Numbered from the stretch's first letter, positions 54,675-63,766 are shown. The stretch is DNA of 64,000 nt from Streptomyces sp. 1222.5 (GCF_900105245.1 NZ_FNSZ01000001.1:7934001-7998000), one strand, 5' to 3'. Notes: generated by a model from the sequence alone, not told the origin. Made by a program: numbers and translations.

Positions 54675-54734
54675 TCGGACGGCGGCGACGAGAGCGGGGT
54701 GGGCGCACGGGTGCGTACGCGTGCGCCCGCCACG

Positions 54735-55056
54735 GGTGCGCGCCAGGGCCGAAGTCCTGTCAGGAGCGCCGCCGTTCGGGCGCGGTCGGCAGTGGTCGTG
54801 TTCCAGCCCGGGGTGATCGGCGACACCGAGACCCGGCCCGCCCCGACGGACGCGACGTCGGTGCCCGGCAGCTGGCGGCTCCAGGCCGCCGGTGCTGACG
54901 GCGATGGCGGGCACGCCGTTCTCCGCGGCCCTACGGCGGCGCCGACCGTGCCCGAATGGGTCGCCAGGGCCGCCAGGTCGGGGCCGTCGACCGCTCGGCT
55001 CCGGGTGCCGTACGCCGATCGTCGGCGCGTTGGAGATCTTGGTGCCGGCTTCACCA
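54735..55056 (-). pseudogene. SurE-like 5'-nucleotidase remnant
   Basis: In the 461-bp gap between the hydrolase and padR, the minus strand carries broken SurE-like sequence in changing frames: GEAGTKISNAPTIGV (about 55056-55015), ATHSGTVGAAV (about 54968-54933), ENGVPAIAVSTGG (about 54923-54885) and GTDVASVGAGRVSVSPITPGW (in parts, about 54867-54800). SurE proteins have SGTVGAA followed by G(I/V)PA(I/L)A(V/A)S in this order. The catalytic N-terminus is missing and at least two frameshifts occur. Confidence 0.5.
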
Positions 55057-55135
55057 GGTCTCCGCGTACCCCCGCAAGGCCGTTGTCCGCCGGGCCCTTT
55101 CTCCGTGAGGTCCGGGGGGCGGTACCGTCGGCACC

Positions 55136-55666
55136 ATGGCTGACCTGCGGCTGACCACCTCGTCCTACCTGGTCCTCGGCGTCATCGACAAACTCGGGGA
55201 GGCCAGCGCCTACGACGTGAAGGTGGAGGCCGGCCGTACCGTCGCGCCGTTCTGGTCCGTGCCGCACGCGCAGGTCTACGCGCAGTGCGACCGGCTCCTC
55301 GCGGCCGGGCTGCTGGCCCAGGTCCGGCAGGAGAGCGGGCGCAACCGCCGGGTGCTGACCCTGACCGAACAGGGCAGGCGGGCCCTGCGCGACTGGCTCG
55401 ACGACCCCGAGTTCGTCCCGGTCGAGGCCCGTGAACGCGGCATCCTCAAACTGTGGTTCGGCGCCGACCCCGAGGCCCTCGTCCCCGGCCAACTCGGCGA
55501 GCACCGGCGGACGTTGGGTGAGTACGAGGAACTGGCCGAGAGTGTCGGCACGTTGCTGACCCCTGGACAGCGGGAGGCGCTCGAGTTCGGCATCCGCTAC
55601 GAGCGGATGATGACCGAGTTCTGGGAGTGGGTCGGCCGGCGGGACGAACGCGCGCCAGACCGTTGA
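55136..55666 (+). CDS. PadR-family transcriptional regulator
   Basis: A 176-residue winged-helix regulator: SYLVLGVIDKLGEASAYDVK, VPHAQVYAQCDRLLAAGLLA, RRVLTLTEQGRRALRDWL, then a C-terminal Vir_C-like helical dimerisation domain (HRRTLGEYEELAESV). Such proteins sense phenolics or drugs. It precedes the DUF2306 gene in the same direction; a 9-bp inverted repeat between them is a candidate binding site. Confidence 0.9.
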   Translation: MADLRLTTSSYLVLGVIDKLGEASAYDVKVEAGRTVAPFWSVPHAQVYAQCDRLLAAGLLAQVRQESGRNRRVLTLTEQGRRALRDWLDDPEFVPVEARERGILKLWFGADPEALVPGQLGEHRRTLGEYEELAESVGTLLTPGQREALEFGIRYERMMTEFWEWVGRRDERAPDR

Positions 55667-55699
55667 CCTCGCCGCCGGTCGGCTCTACCGTCGGTAACC

Positions 55700-55724
55700 C
55701 CGATAGTCCAGAAGAGACTATCGG
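55700..55724. promoter_or_regulatory. Inverted repeat upstream of the DUF2306 gene
   Basis: CCGATAGTC (55700-55708) and GACTATCGG (55716-55724) form a perfect 9-bp inverted repeat with a 7-base spacer, less GC-rich than its surroundings. Possible operator, perhaps for the PadR protein. Confidence 0.5.
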
Positions 55725-55730
55725 CATCCG

Positions 55731-56948
55731 GTGAGAACGGCGGGCCGAGCCGCCGACGAACGGGGGGTCGCCGTGCGCCCGTGGACGACGAGCACCTGGC
55801 GGCGTGCCGCCGCGGTGTCCGTGACGGTCGTGTGCCTCTGGTACGCGCCCATCGCGATGACCGAACTGTGGTCGTACGCACGCCCCGGTGCGCCCGCGCC
55901 CGGCGAGTGGCTGCTCGGGCAGCTGGTCTCGCCCCGGTACGTGGCCGACGCGCTGGCGACCCGGGTCGCCCCGTACCGGCACAGCCTGATCCCGATGATC
56001 GTGCACTCGGTGCTCGGCGGACTGCTCATGCTGCTGGGCCCCGCGCAGCTGCTGACCGCCGCACGCCGCCGGGCACGCCTGCACCGCGCATTCGGCGTCC
56101 TGTTCGCGGTGACCGTCTACGCGTCCATGGCGGGCGCCGGCCTCTACCTGGCCCGCACCGCGCCCGAGGACGCCTTCAGCGGGACCGCCTTCTGGATCGT
56201 CCTCGCCACGATCCTCGTCGGCACGGTCCTGAGCGTCACCTTCGGCATCCTCGCGGCCGTGAGCGGCTTCCCCGACCTGCACCAGCGCTGGCTGCTCCTG
56301 TGCTACGGCTACCTGCTCACCGCGCCGTTGCTGCGCATCGAGTGGGGCGCGCTCCCCGCGCTGCTGCCCGGTCTGCCGATGACGGAGATCAACCGGGTGG
56401 CGATCATGCACCTGGGGTCGCTCGTCGTGTTCGGCGCGCTGCTCGCCTCCCGCGCCCGGGACCGCCGGGACACCGTCGAGGGCCTCGGCCGCTCCTGGGC
56501 CCCGCTGCCCGTGACCGTCGGAGCCCATCTGGCCGGGGCGGCCGCCCTGGTGTGGATCGTGCGCGCCCTCTCCCTGTACGGCGCGGCCGGCCGGCGGCTG
56601 CTGGCGGGCTACCTGATCCCTTACGCCGTGGCGTACGCGGTCATGGCGCTCGGCGCGCGGCGCGCGGGCCGGGCGGGCCGTCCCTGGGCGCGCGAGGAGT
56701 GGCGCATCCAGCTCGTCGGGCTGTGTCTGGCGCCCGTGCTGTCCGCCGGTGCGGTGGCCGTCCTCGAACGCAGCCTGCGGCTCGGCCGGTTCACCGCGCT
56801 CACCTCGGGCGTCGCCGTCGGCTGCGGCATGACGGCCTTCGCGGCCACCCTCGTCGTGAGCCTGCGCCTGATGCACGCGCGCGAGGTCACCCGGCGCGCC
56901 CTGCCCGCCCCGCCGGCCACGCCCCGGGCGACGGCCCCGGTGGGATGA
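55731..56948 (+). CDS. DUF2306-type integral membrane protein
   Basis: 405 residues with about ten transmembrane helices. The N-terminal half fits the DUF2306 pattern: PYRHSLIPMIVHSVLGGLLM, GPAQLL, RLHRAFGVLFAVTVYASMAG, FPDLHQRWLLLCYGYLL and INRVAIMHLG. The conserved His residues recall heme- or metal-binding membrane proteins, but no function is known. GTG 55731 lies right after the inverted repeat; GTG 55773 (14 codons later) follows a G-rich stretch and may be the true start. The C-terminal part (from about residue 245) adds another helical set. Confidence 0.78.
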   Translation: MRTAGRAADERGVAVRPWTTSTWRRAAAVSVTVVCLWYAPIAMTELWSYARPGAPAPGEWLLGQLVSPRYVADALATRVAPYRHSLIPMIVHSVLGGLLMLLGPAQLLTAARRRARLHRAFGVLFAVTVYASMAGAGLYLARTAPEDAFSGTAFWIVLATILVGTVLSVTFGILAAVSGFPDLHQRWLLLCYGYLLTAPLLRIEWGALPALLPGLPMTEINRVAIMHLGSLVVFGALLASRARDRRDTVEGLGRSWAPLPVTVGAHLAGAAALVWIVRALSLYGAAGRRLLAGYLIPYAVAYAVMALGARRAGRAGRPWAREEWRIQLVGLCLAPVLSAGAVAVLERSLRLGRFTALTSGVAVGCGMTAFAATLVVSLRLMHAREVTRRALPAPPATPRATAPVG

Positions 56949-56989
56949 CCGGTGCCGGGCGCGCGCCGGCAGCAGTACCGCGTCCGGCC

Positions 56990-57400
56990 CGCATGCCGAC
57001 GGGCCTGCCGCCCGTTCGGAGCCCGATCGACGCGCTTGCCCGGATCGGCCCGCCGCGTCCGTTCGGTGCCCGGTCGGTGCGCCCGCTCGGATCCGCTCGC
57101 CGCACGTTCGGTGCCTGGTGGGCGAGCCTGCCCGGGGCGGCTCGCCGCGCCTTCGGTTCCCGCTCGGTGGGCCTGTCCGAACCGCTCGCCGTCCGATCGG
57201 AGCCCGGTCGGTGCGCCCGCTCGGATCCGCTCGCCGCACCTCCGGTGCCTGGTGGGCGAGCCCGCCCGGGGCGGCGCTCGGTGGGCCTGTCCGAACCGCT
57301 CGCCGTCCGATCGGAGCCCGGTCGGTGCGCCCGCTCGGGTCCACTTGCCGCACCTCCGGTGCCTGGTGGGCGAGCCCGCCCGGTTCGCTCGCCGCGCCTT
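56990..57400. repeat. GC-rich minisatellite with 114-bp higher-order unit
   Basis: Degenerate ~45-bp units, recognisable by TTCGGTGCC/CCGGTCGGTGCGCCCGC and CTCGCCGC, fill this stretch. Two nearly identical 114-bp copies start at 57161 and 57275, and a partial one lies at about 57068-57140. All six frames stay open over long parts of it, so open frames here are not evidence of genes. The 622-bp gap 56949-57570 contains no convincing gene. Confidence 0.8.
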
Positions 57401-57570
57401 CGGCCCCCGATCAATGAGCCCGCCCCGACCCGCCCGCCGCACCCCCGGCCCACCGGCCGCATCCTCGGCCCCCGATCACCGACCTCGCCCGGATCCTTCC
57501 GCCGCATCCCCGGCCCCCGATCGACGAACCCGTCCGACCCGCCCGCCCACTTTCGGAAACGGAACCCGCC

Positions 57571-58500
57571 ATGGCCCACCCGACCGAGCCCGCCGTACCA
57601 AGTCCGGGCTCAGAGGACCCGCCCGCGGTCGCCCTCCCCACGCTCCCGCCCGGCCGGCCCCTGTCGGCCGGGGTGGCACTGCTGGCCGTCGCCGTCGCGG
57701 TGATCAACCTCCTCGTCGGCGGAGTGCTCACCGTCGTCGCCCTGACCGGGCACGTCCTCGGCGCCTGGCCGTCACCGGAACCGCTCACCCCCGGACTGGT
57801 CGGCGCGGGCATGCTGGGCACCGCGCCCGCGCTGTTCGCCGTCGCCCGTGCCACCACCTGGCAGGAGGCCCGCACGCTCGTCATGCCCCTGGCCGTGGTG
57901 CTGACCGGCCTGTTCGCGGTCAGCCTGCTCAACACACCCCGGCTGTACATCGGCCACGGCGGCCCGCTCGTCTCCGTGCTGTTCAGCCTCGGCTGGCTGC
58001 TCACCCTCGGTCTGCTGTGCGTGGCGGCGGCCGTCTCCCTGGCCGGGCAGGCCCTCACCCGCTCCGGGCCCGCCGTACCGCGTACCACCCCGCTGCCCGG
58101 CTGGGCGAAGCCGCCGCTCGCTGTGCTCGGTTCCTCCTGGCTCGGCATCGGTACCGGACTGCTCGTGCGGCCCGGTTTCTGGGCCGACTTCGTCCCCTGG
58201 CACACCAACCGGGTGGACGCGCAGGCCCTCGGTGTCTGGGCCCTCGCCCTGGGCGTGGGCGTCCTCGGCTCGCTCGCCGAGGACGACCTCGACCGCACCC
58301 GCGCGGCCCTGCTGTCCCTGCCCTGCACGGCCCTGGCCATGGCCGTCGTACTGGCCGCCCGGGCCCCCCACGTCGACTGGTCCTCCGGGCCCGGCCTGAG
58401 CCTGGCCGCCATGGTGGCCGGACTGCTGGCGGCCGGGGCGAGCGGCCACTTCCTGGTGCGGGGCGCCGCCGGCGGCCGGATCCTGGGGAACGCCGGTTAG
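57571..58500 (+). CDS. Multi-pass membrane protein of unknown function
   Basis: 309 residues with about eight hydrophobic helices after a Pro-rich 30-residue start (VALLAVAVAVINLLVGGVLT, LGWLLTLGLLCVAAAVSLAG, ALGVWALALGVGVLGSLA, LSLAAMVAGLLAAGASG). I do not recognise a family. ATG 57571 lacks a strong ribosome site. It follows the minisatellite and precedes the MOSC gene by nine bases, so those two are probably co-transcribed. Confidence 0.75.
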   Translation: MAHPTEPAVPSPGSEDPPAVALPTLPPGRPLSAGVALLAVAVAVINLLVGGVLTVVALTGHVLGAWPSPEPLTPGLVGAGMLGTAPALFAVARATTWQEARTLVMPLAVVLTGLFAVSLLNTPRLYIGHGGPLVSVLFSLGWLLTLGLLCVAAAVSLAGQALTRSGPAVPRTTPLPGWAKPPLAVLGSSWLGIGTGLLVRPGFWADFVPWHTNRVDAQALGVWALALGVGVLGSLAEDDLDRTRAALLSLPCTALAMAVVLAARAPHVDWSSGPGLSLAAMVAGLLAAGASGHFLVRGAAGGRILGNAG

Positions 58501-58509
58501 GCTCGACGC

Positions 58510-59037
58510 GTGCCGCACGTCGAAATCCTCCAGCTGCTGGTCTCGCCGGTCCACCGGCTGGCGGGCCGGCCCGGCGACGGGATGCCCGAGCTGCCGCCCG
58601 GCGAGCTGGTCGGCACCGCCGAGGTGCGCGCGGGACTGGGCATCGTCGGGGACCGGTACTTCAACCACCCCGCCCACCGCAACGCGTCGATCACCCTGAT
58701 GGCCGCCGAACGGATCCCGCGACCGGGCCCGCACGAGGCTGACCTGCTGCGGACCCGGCGCAACGTCCTGCTGCGCGGCGTCGACATCGACGCCTACATC
58801 GGTGCGACCGTCTACCTCGACTGCGGCTCGGGACCGGTCGACCTGGCGGTGCGCAGCGCGGCCCGGCCGTGCGCCTGGATGGACACCACCGTCGGCCCCG
58901 GCGCGCAGCGCGCCCTGCGCGGCGGTGGGGGAGTCCGCTGCCGGCCGCTGACCGACGGCGTCCTCGCGGTGGGGCCGGCCGTGTTCGGCGTACGGGAACC
59001 TGCCCCGGCCCCGGGGACACGACTCACTACCGGATGA
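58510..59037 (+). CDS. MOSC-domain protein
   Basis: A 175-residue MOSC (molybdenum cofactor sulfurase C-terminal) domain. GLGIVGDRYFNHPAHRNASI is the typical GDR segment, LRTRRNVLLRGVDIDAYIGA follows, and RSAARPCAWMD has the conserved PC cysteine that may carry sulfur or a metal. Stand-alone MOSC proteins act in sulfur transfer or N-oxide detoxification. GTG 58510 has a weak ribosome site. Confidence 0.85.
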   Translation: MPHVEILQLLVSPVHRLAGRPGDGMPELPPGELVGTAEVRAGLGIVGDRYFNHPAHRNASITLMAAERIPRPGPHEADLLRTRRNVLLRGVDIDAYIGATVYLDCGSGPVDLAVRSAARPCAWMDTTVGPGAQRALRGGGGVRCRPLTDGVLAVGPAVFGVREPAPAPGTRLTTG

Positions 59038-59085
59038 GTACGGCTACTCAGGCGCCCCGCTCCCTCGATTCGCAAAGCTGAGGGC

Positions 59086-59739
59086 ATGACGACGCCCTCT
59101 CCGACGACGTACCCGCCCCGCCCGGACTCCGCCCCTCGGCCCGCGCCTACCCGGGCGCGCCGCGCGTCGGTCGGCGGACTCGTGGCGCTGCTCCTCGCCG
59201 TCGCGTGCGGTGCGGCGGCCCTCTGGCCGACCCGTGGCGGGGACTCAGACCCGCTGGCGGGCCGCCCCCGGGTCACGGACACCCGGGCCGGCCTCTCCTA
59301 CGGCGTCCCGGACGGCTGGACGCACGACCCGGCCAAGGACCAGGACCTGATCGACGCCTTCTCCTCGCAGATCACCGGCAGGACCCACGGGGCGGCCGCC
59401 ACCACCGGTGCCACCGTGCTCGCGGGCCGCGCGGGCCGTCCGGTGTCCCGCGCCGACCTGCGCCGCACCACGGAGGCCGCCGCCCGCTCCAACGCCGGGT
59501 TCTTCTTCCCGGACCGGCCGGCCACCCTGGAGGAGTCGCACAGCACGGTCGTCGACGGCCGTCCTGCGCACACCGCCGTCCTGCGCGTCACCGGAGACAC
59601 CGGCGGGCGGCTGGAGATGACCCTGCTGACCGCCCCCGGCGGCCGCACCTCCTTCCTGCTGGGTGTCGTCACCGGCGAGCCGGATCCGGCACTCGTCGAG
59701 GACCTCCACGACGTCCTCGCCTCCACCACCGTCGACTGA
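59086..59739 (+). CDS. Membrane-anchored or secreted hypothetical protein
   Basis: 217 residues: a Pro-rich cytosolic start, one helix (VGGLVALLLAVACGAAALW, residues ~28-46) and an outside domain including LSYGVPDGWTHDP and VVDGRPAHTAVLRVTGDTGG, ending in an acidic helix. The layout resembles actinobacterial LpqN/DUF4245-type secreted proteins, without a firm match. GAGGGC precedes the ATG. Convergent with the FUSC gene, 10 bp apart. Confidence 0.7.
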   Translation: MTTPSPTTYPPRPDSAPRPAPTRARRASVGGLVALLLAVACGAAALWPTRGGDSDPLAGRPRVTDTRAGLSYGVPDGWTHDPAKDQDLIDAFSSQITGRTHGAAATTGATVLAGRAGRPVSRADLRRTTEAAARSNAGFFFPDRPATLEESHSTVVDGRPAHTAVLRVTGDTGGRLEMTLLTAPGGRTSFLLGVVTGEPDPALVEDLHDVLASTTVD

Positions 59740-59749
59740 GCCGCCGGGG

Positions 59750-60931
59750 TCAGGTCCCCGAGGCGATCAGCTGGTCGGCCAGCCGGTGGGCCTGCGCGAG
59801 CAGCGCGCCGTAGGTGGCGAGCTCGTCGGGGTCACCCGTCGCGGACCGGGCCAGGTCCCGGCGCAGGTCATGCAGCGTGCCCCGCAGGTCCGCCACCGCG
59901 TCGCGCAGTTCGTCCTCTCGCTTGTGGTCGAACCGGCTCTGGCCGTAGGCCCGCAGGGCGCGGGCGGACCGGTACAGGAACTCCGCGTAGTGGCGCGCGA
60001 GATCCGGGTGCGGGCGGCGCGCCGGACGGTCCTCGGCAGCGGCTTCCAGCACCGTCCGGGTGACCCCCGCGGTGTGCACCGCGGCGTAGTCCAGCACCAG
60101 GACGGCGTCGTCGTACTCCTTGCCCACCGGCGGGACGGGGCCCCGGTGGCGGTGCCGCAGGTTGCCGCGCAGGCTCTCCCGGCCCCACTCGACCGTCGAG
60201 TGGGCCTGTTCCACCAGCCGGCGCAGCCGCAGGGCCCGTTCGTGCCAGACGCCGGCCTCCTCGGTGTCCCAGCGGTCCTCCGCCAGCCCGTCCGCCACCG
60301 CCCGCAGGATGTCGTGGGCCTCCTCGGTCGCGTCCTGGAGCACGGCCTCGCTGTCCCGCAGGTACAGCGGCGGCCGGATCAGCGCGTTGACGGCGATGCC
60401 CACCACCGCCCCGAACAGGGCCTCGCCGAGCCGGGCCGCGGAGGTGGTGACCGTGACGGCGCCGTTGGTCAGGACGAACAGAGCGCCGGTGGCCGCGTAG
60501 ATGCCCTGGCTGCCCAGCCGTCCCCATTGGCCCAGCAACAGGGCCAGGGGCAGCACCACGGCCATCGCGACGACCGTGTCGTGCACCAGCAGCCCGATCG
60601 CGGTGGCCACGACCGTGCCCGCCGCGATCGCCGCCAGCTGCTGGAGTCCGTGCGCGATCGACCGGTACACCGTCGACTCCACCAGGACGACCGCCACCCA
60701 CGGCGCGACGAACGCCACCGGGGCGTGCAGCCACCAGCCCGACACCGCCCAGGCCAGCCAGGCGGCCAGCGCCGCCTTCGCCGCCTGGACGACCAGATCC
60801 CGCTCCCGGCCCGGGCCCGCCCAGGCCCGGCGCACACCCTGCGCCGCGGCCGTCACATCACGCCACAGCGCCTGTCCGTTCACTCGTATCCCACGCACAC
60901 CGCCCCGGGTGCCACCCAGCGCACCCTCCAT
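59750..60931 (-). CDS. FUSC/aromatic-acid-exporter-like membrane protein
   Basis: 393 residues. About six helices in residues 35-180 (AAKAALAAWLAWAVSGWWL, VAFVAPWVAVVLVESTVYRS, IAAGTVVATAIGLLVHDTVV, GIYAATGALFVLTNG, LGEALFGAVVGIAVNALIRPP) followed by a ~210-residue cytosolic helical domain, as in half-size FUSC/ArAE proteins. These export aromatic acids or similar compounds. ATG 60931 follows CAGGAACT; GTG 60883 is an alternative. Confidence 0.85.
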   Translation of the reverse strand: MEGALGGTRGGVRGIRVNGQALWRDVTAAAQGVRRAWAGPGRERDLVVQAAKAALAAWLAWAVSGWWLHAPVAFVAPWVAVVLVESTVYRSIAHGLQQLAAIAAGTVVATAIGLLVHDTVVAMAVVLPLALLLGQWGRLGSQGIYAATGALFVLTNGAVTVTTSAARLGEALFGAVVGIAVNALIRPPLYLRDSEAVLQDATEEAHDILRAVADGLAEDRWDTEEAGVWHERALRLRRLVEQAHSTVEWGRESLRGNLRHRHRGPVPPVGKEYDDAVLVLDYAAVHTAGVTRTVLEAAAEDRPARRPHPDLARHYAEFLYRSARALRAYGQSRFDHKREDELRDAVADLRGTLHDLRRDLARSATGDPDELATYGALLAQAHRLADQLIASGT

Positions 60932-60975
60932 GCAGAGTTCCTGCACAGAAGGGGTGCGGCTGCGGCACCTCACCG

Positions 60976-62148
60976 TCACGGAGGCGCCGGGCGCAGGGCG
61001 CTCAGCACCGCCCAGACCACGGAGACGAACGGGACGGCCACCACGGCGCCGATGACGCCGGCGAGGACGCTGCCCCCGATCACCGACACCGCGACGACCA
61101 GCGGGTGCAGCCGCACGGCCCAGCTCAGCACCAGCGGATGCAGCACATGTCCTTCGAGCTGGCCGATCACGACGATGAGCACCAGCACGGCCAGGGCCGT
61201 GAGCGGCCCCCGCCCCGCCAGCGCGACGATCGTGGCGACCCCGAGCGCCACCGGCGAACCCACGAGCGGGACGAAAGCGGCGAAGAACTCCAGCAGGGCC
61301 AGCGGCAGCGCGAGCGGTACCCGGAGCACGAGCAGGGCCACACCCACCAGCACGGCGTTGGTGGCGGCGACGATGATGATGCCGCGCGTGTACCCGGCGA
61401 AGGTCCGCCAGGCCGCCCTGCCGGCCCGGTCCCAGCGAGCTCGGGCTCCGCTCGGCAGCAAGTGGTCGCGCGCCCAGGCCCACAGCCGCTCGCCGGAATG
61501 GAGGAAGAAGACCGAGGCGAACAGCGCGAGCACCGCCCCCGTGGCCACCTCGACCACCCGGCCGAGACCGCTGACGGCGTTGCTGAGCAGGTCCGACCGG
61601 TGCGCGGAGACGTAGTGCGTCAGCTGCTGCTGGAGATCGGAGAGCTTGCCGGGCCCGAGCCGGAACGGCGGCCCCTGCAGCCACTGCTCGATCCGGTGCA
61701 CACCGCCGCGGAAGTCGCCCGCCAGCCGGGACGACTCGCCCGCCACCGCGTTGCCCACGAGGGCGAGCAGGGCGAACAGCACCATCAGACTGCCGACCAG
61801 GGCCACGGCGACGCTCAGTGACCTGGGCAGCACCCGGTTGATCAGGTCCGTCGGCGGGCGCAGGACGGACGTCACGACCAGTGCGAGGAACAGGGCCACG
61901 GCGATGAGCTGGAAGCGGCCGAGGATGCTGAAGACGCCGTAGACGACGATGCCGACGAGGATGAGCCGCCACGAGTAGGCGGCGGCGATCCGCAGCCACG
62001 GCACCGTCCGCTCGGCCCTTTGCACCGGCGGCTCGGTGCGGTGCGGGACGGGAAGCCGAACGGAGTGTCCGGGGCGGCTGCCCAGCACCGGGCCCACCGC
62101 AGGGCGTCCCCCTCCCGGCCCCGCCGCCCGCCGACGCGCATCGCCCAC
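60976..62148 (-). CDS. AI-2E/PerM-family transporter-like protein
   Basis: About 390 residues with eight helices in the AI-2E (PF01594) pattern: WRLILVGIVVYGVFSILGRF, ALFLALVVTSVLRPPTDLIN, a large outside segment, then TRGIIIVAATNAVLVGVALL, FFAAFVPLVGSPVALGV, QLEGHVLHPLVLSWAVRLHP and SVLAGVIGAVVAVPFVSV. Family members export AI-2 or act as Na+/H+ antiporters. GTG 62148 is chosen with GGAG nearby; a start at 62340 would add 64 residues of low-complexity sequence. Confidence 0.87.
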   Translation of the reverse strand: MGDARRRAAGPGGGRPAVGPVLGSRPGHSVRLPVPHRTEPPVQRAERTVPWLRIAAAYSWRLILVGIVVYGVFSILGRFQLIAVALFLALVVTSVLRPPTDLINRVLPRSLSVAVALVGSLMVLFALLALVGNAVAGESSRLAGDFRGGVHRIEQWLQGPPFRLGPGKLSDLQQQLTHYVSAHRSDLLSNAVSGLGRVVEVATGAVLALFASVFFLHSGERLWAWARDHLLPSGARARWDRAGRAAWRTFAGYTRGIIIVAATNAVLVGVALLVLRVPLALPLALLEFFAAFVPLVGSPVALGVATIVALAGRGPLTALAVLVLIVVIGQLEGHVLHPLVLSWAVRLHPLVVAVSVIGGSVLAGVIGAVVAVPFVSVVWAVLSALRPAPP

Positions 62149-62357
62149 CGCTGCTCCCGCCTGTTCGCCCTCCCGGGACGCTCGGTCACCTCCCGAGAAC
62201 CGTAAGCACAGGGCGGGGGCGGGGGCCCGTGGTGTGCGCCCGCGCGGGTGCAGGTCACGGGGGCCGCTCGCGCACAGGAACTTCACATCGGCCGGGGGTG
62301 GAGATGCGTGGTCAGGGCATTCGGAGGGGGTAGTCGGCACGGAGGGGAGAGCCTCCA

Positions 62358-62507
62358 GTGACAGTCATCGCGGTTCTGCTGCTTCCCGTCCTCGGCATCC
62401 TGCTGTACGGACTGGACCAGGTCGAGGACCGGTGGGTCGTCCGGCCCCCGAGGTCCCGGCACGCGCGCCCCCGCCGACGCCACCGCATGAAGCCGGGCCG
62501 CCACTGA
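62358..62507 (+). CDS. Small single-helix membrane protein, 49 aa
   Basis: A short gene starting GTG 62358, with GGAGGGGAG about 9-17 bases upstream. The product has one helix (VIAVLLLPVLGILLYGLDQV) and a very basic Arg/His-rich tail. Similar 45-55 residue proteins are common in Streptomyces; function unknown. It is easily missed because of its size. Confidence 0.65.
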   Translation: MTVIAVLLLPVLGILLYGLDQVEDRWVVRPPRSRHARPRRRHRMKPGRH

Positions 62508-62593
62508 CGGACCGGTCCGGCCGCCGGGCCGTGTACGGCCTGCCCAACCCGGCCTGGCCTCACTCAGCCCGGCCTCACTCAGCCCGGACCCGC

Positions 62594-63025
62594 TCAGCCC
62601 AGCTCCTCGGCGGCCCGTTCCGTCGGCAGCAGTACGCGGATGTCCGCGGGCAGCGCGCCCGCCATGCGCTCGGTCAGTTCGGGGGCGAGGGCGGCGTCGA
62701 GCACCTCCAGCACGGCGGCGGCCTCCTCCAGCGCGGTGTCCTCGTCGGTGCCCGCCCGGTCGGCGATGCGTCCCGCGAAGGCGGTCAGCCCGAACCGTTC
62801 ACCGGCCGTACCGGAGTCGGCCCCGGCGGCGTCAGCGGCGTCGGCTGCCTCCCGCATCGCCGCTCCCATGTCGGGCGGCAGCTGGGCGGCCACATGGCGG
62901 GCCAGTCCGGACGGAAGCCGTTCCGACAGTGTGCTCACGACCGCATGGGCGGCCCGCTCGGCAGAACCTCGGTCGGGCAGGCGGGCGAGCACCTGCACCT
63001 TTCCGATCATCTCGTCGTGATGCAT
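62594..63025 (-). CDS. DUF2267-family protein
   Basis: 143 residues, soluble and helical: MIGKVQVLARLPDRGSAERA, VVSTLSERLPSGLARHVAAQ, QLPPDMGAAM and ELTERMAGALPADIRVLLP. Repeated L-x-E-R-L-P blocks are typical of DUF2267, small stress-linked proteins of unknown function. ATG 63025 is chosen because family sequence starts there; the longer upstream frame is low-complexity. Confidence 0.85.
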   Translation of the reverse strand: MHHDEMIGKVQVLARLPDRGSAERAAHAVVSTLSERLPSGLARHVAAQLPPDMGAAMREAADAADAAGADSGTAGERFGLTAFAGRIADRAGTDEDTALEEAAAVLEVLDAALAPELTERMAGALPADIRVLLPTERAAEELG

Positions 63026-63274
63026 GAGGCCGGTCCCTTCGTCAGGAGGTCCTCTCGGCGCGATACGTCCAGAATCCCGCCGGGCTGCCCTCTCCGCGCG
63101 GCGTGTCCGGCCCCGCCGTGGCGGCCGGGAGGCCGCGCGCCGACCGAGTACCCCGGGGGCCGGGTGGCGTCGCGGGCCGGGGCACTTCTCCACCGGCCCT
63201 CGCGTGCCGGGGCTCCGACCGCGTCCGGGACCGGGTCCCTCGGCGGCGGCCCGCCGGAAGGGGCCCGGCGCCGC

Positions 63275-63766
63275 TCAGTCCTCGGCCGTCTGCTGCGTCC
63301 ACGTCCACGCGTACTGCAGCCAGTCCGAAACCGTCAGGGCGCCGAGCCCCGCGCAGACCAGGCGGGTGAGCCGCGGGGACGCCGTGTAGGAGGCGACCAG
63401 GGCACCGGCGGCCCACGCCGCCGTACAGAACGGGCAGGACACCAGGTCGCCGACGGCACGCCGGAACCCGCTGCCCCGCGGCTCGTCCATGACCTCGCTC
63501 GCCTCACCGTCGCCCGCCCGGCGCGTGAACGGCGCCCGGAGGAAACTGGTGATCTTGTCCCGGGTCAGCACCCGCGACGCCTTGTACGTCCCCGCACCCA
63601 GCAGCGCGACGTCCCACGGCGGCACCTCCTCCGGCAGCCGTACGCCCCGGCGCCGGGCCAGCACCGCGAAGGTGCCGGCGCTCGCCACGAACACGGAGGC
63701 GAGGGCGGCATAGCCCCCCAGCGGGGCATCGCCCCGGTCGTCGTAGTGTGCGGTCACCGTCGTCAT
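63275..63766 (-). CDS. DUF1360 membrane protein
   Basis: 163 residues. PPWDVALLGAGTYKASRVLTRDKITSFLRAPF (in parts: DVALLGAGTYKASRVL and RDKITSFLRAPFT), DLVSCPFCTAAWAAG with a CPFC pair, and two to three helices match DUF1360, first seen in spore-coat-linked proteins of Bacillus; role unknown. GGGAGGTCTC precedes ATG 63766. The remaining 234 bases to the end of the window show no gene. Confidence 0.87.
   Translation of the reverse strand: MTTVTAHYDDRGDAPLGGYAALASVFVASAGTFAVLARRRGVRLPEEVPPWDVALLGAGTYKASRVLTRDKITSFLRAPFTRRAGDGEASEVMDEPRGSGFRRAVGDLVSCPFCTAAWAAGALVASYTASPRLTRLVCAGLGALTVSDWLQYAWTWTQQTAED

Noticed and set aside
56952..58742. A ~600-codon plus-strand gene across the minisatellite
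   Set aside because: All frames are open in the repeat; the membrane protein at 57571 in another frame has clear helices, and this frame has only Arg/Pro/Ser-rich sequence.
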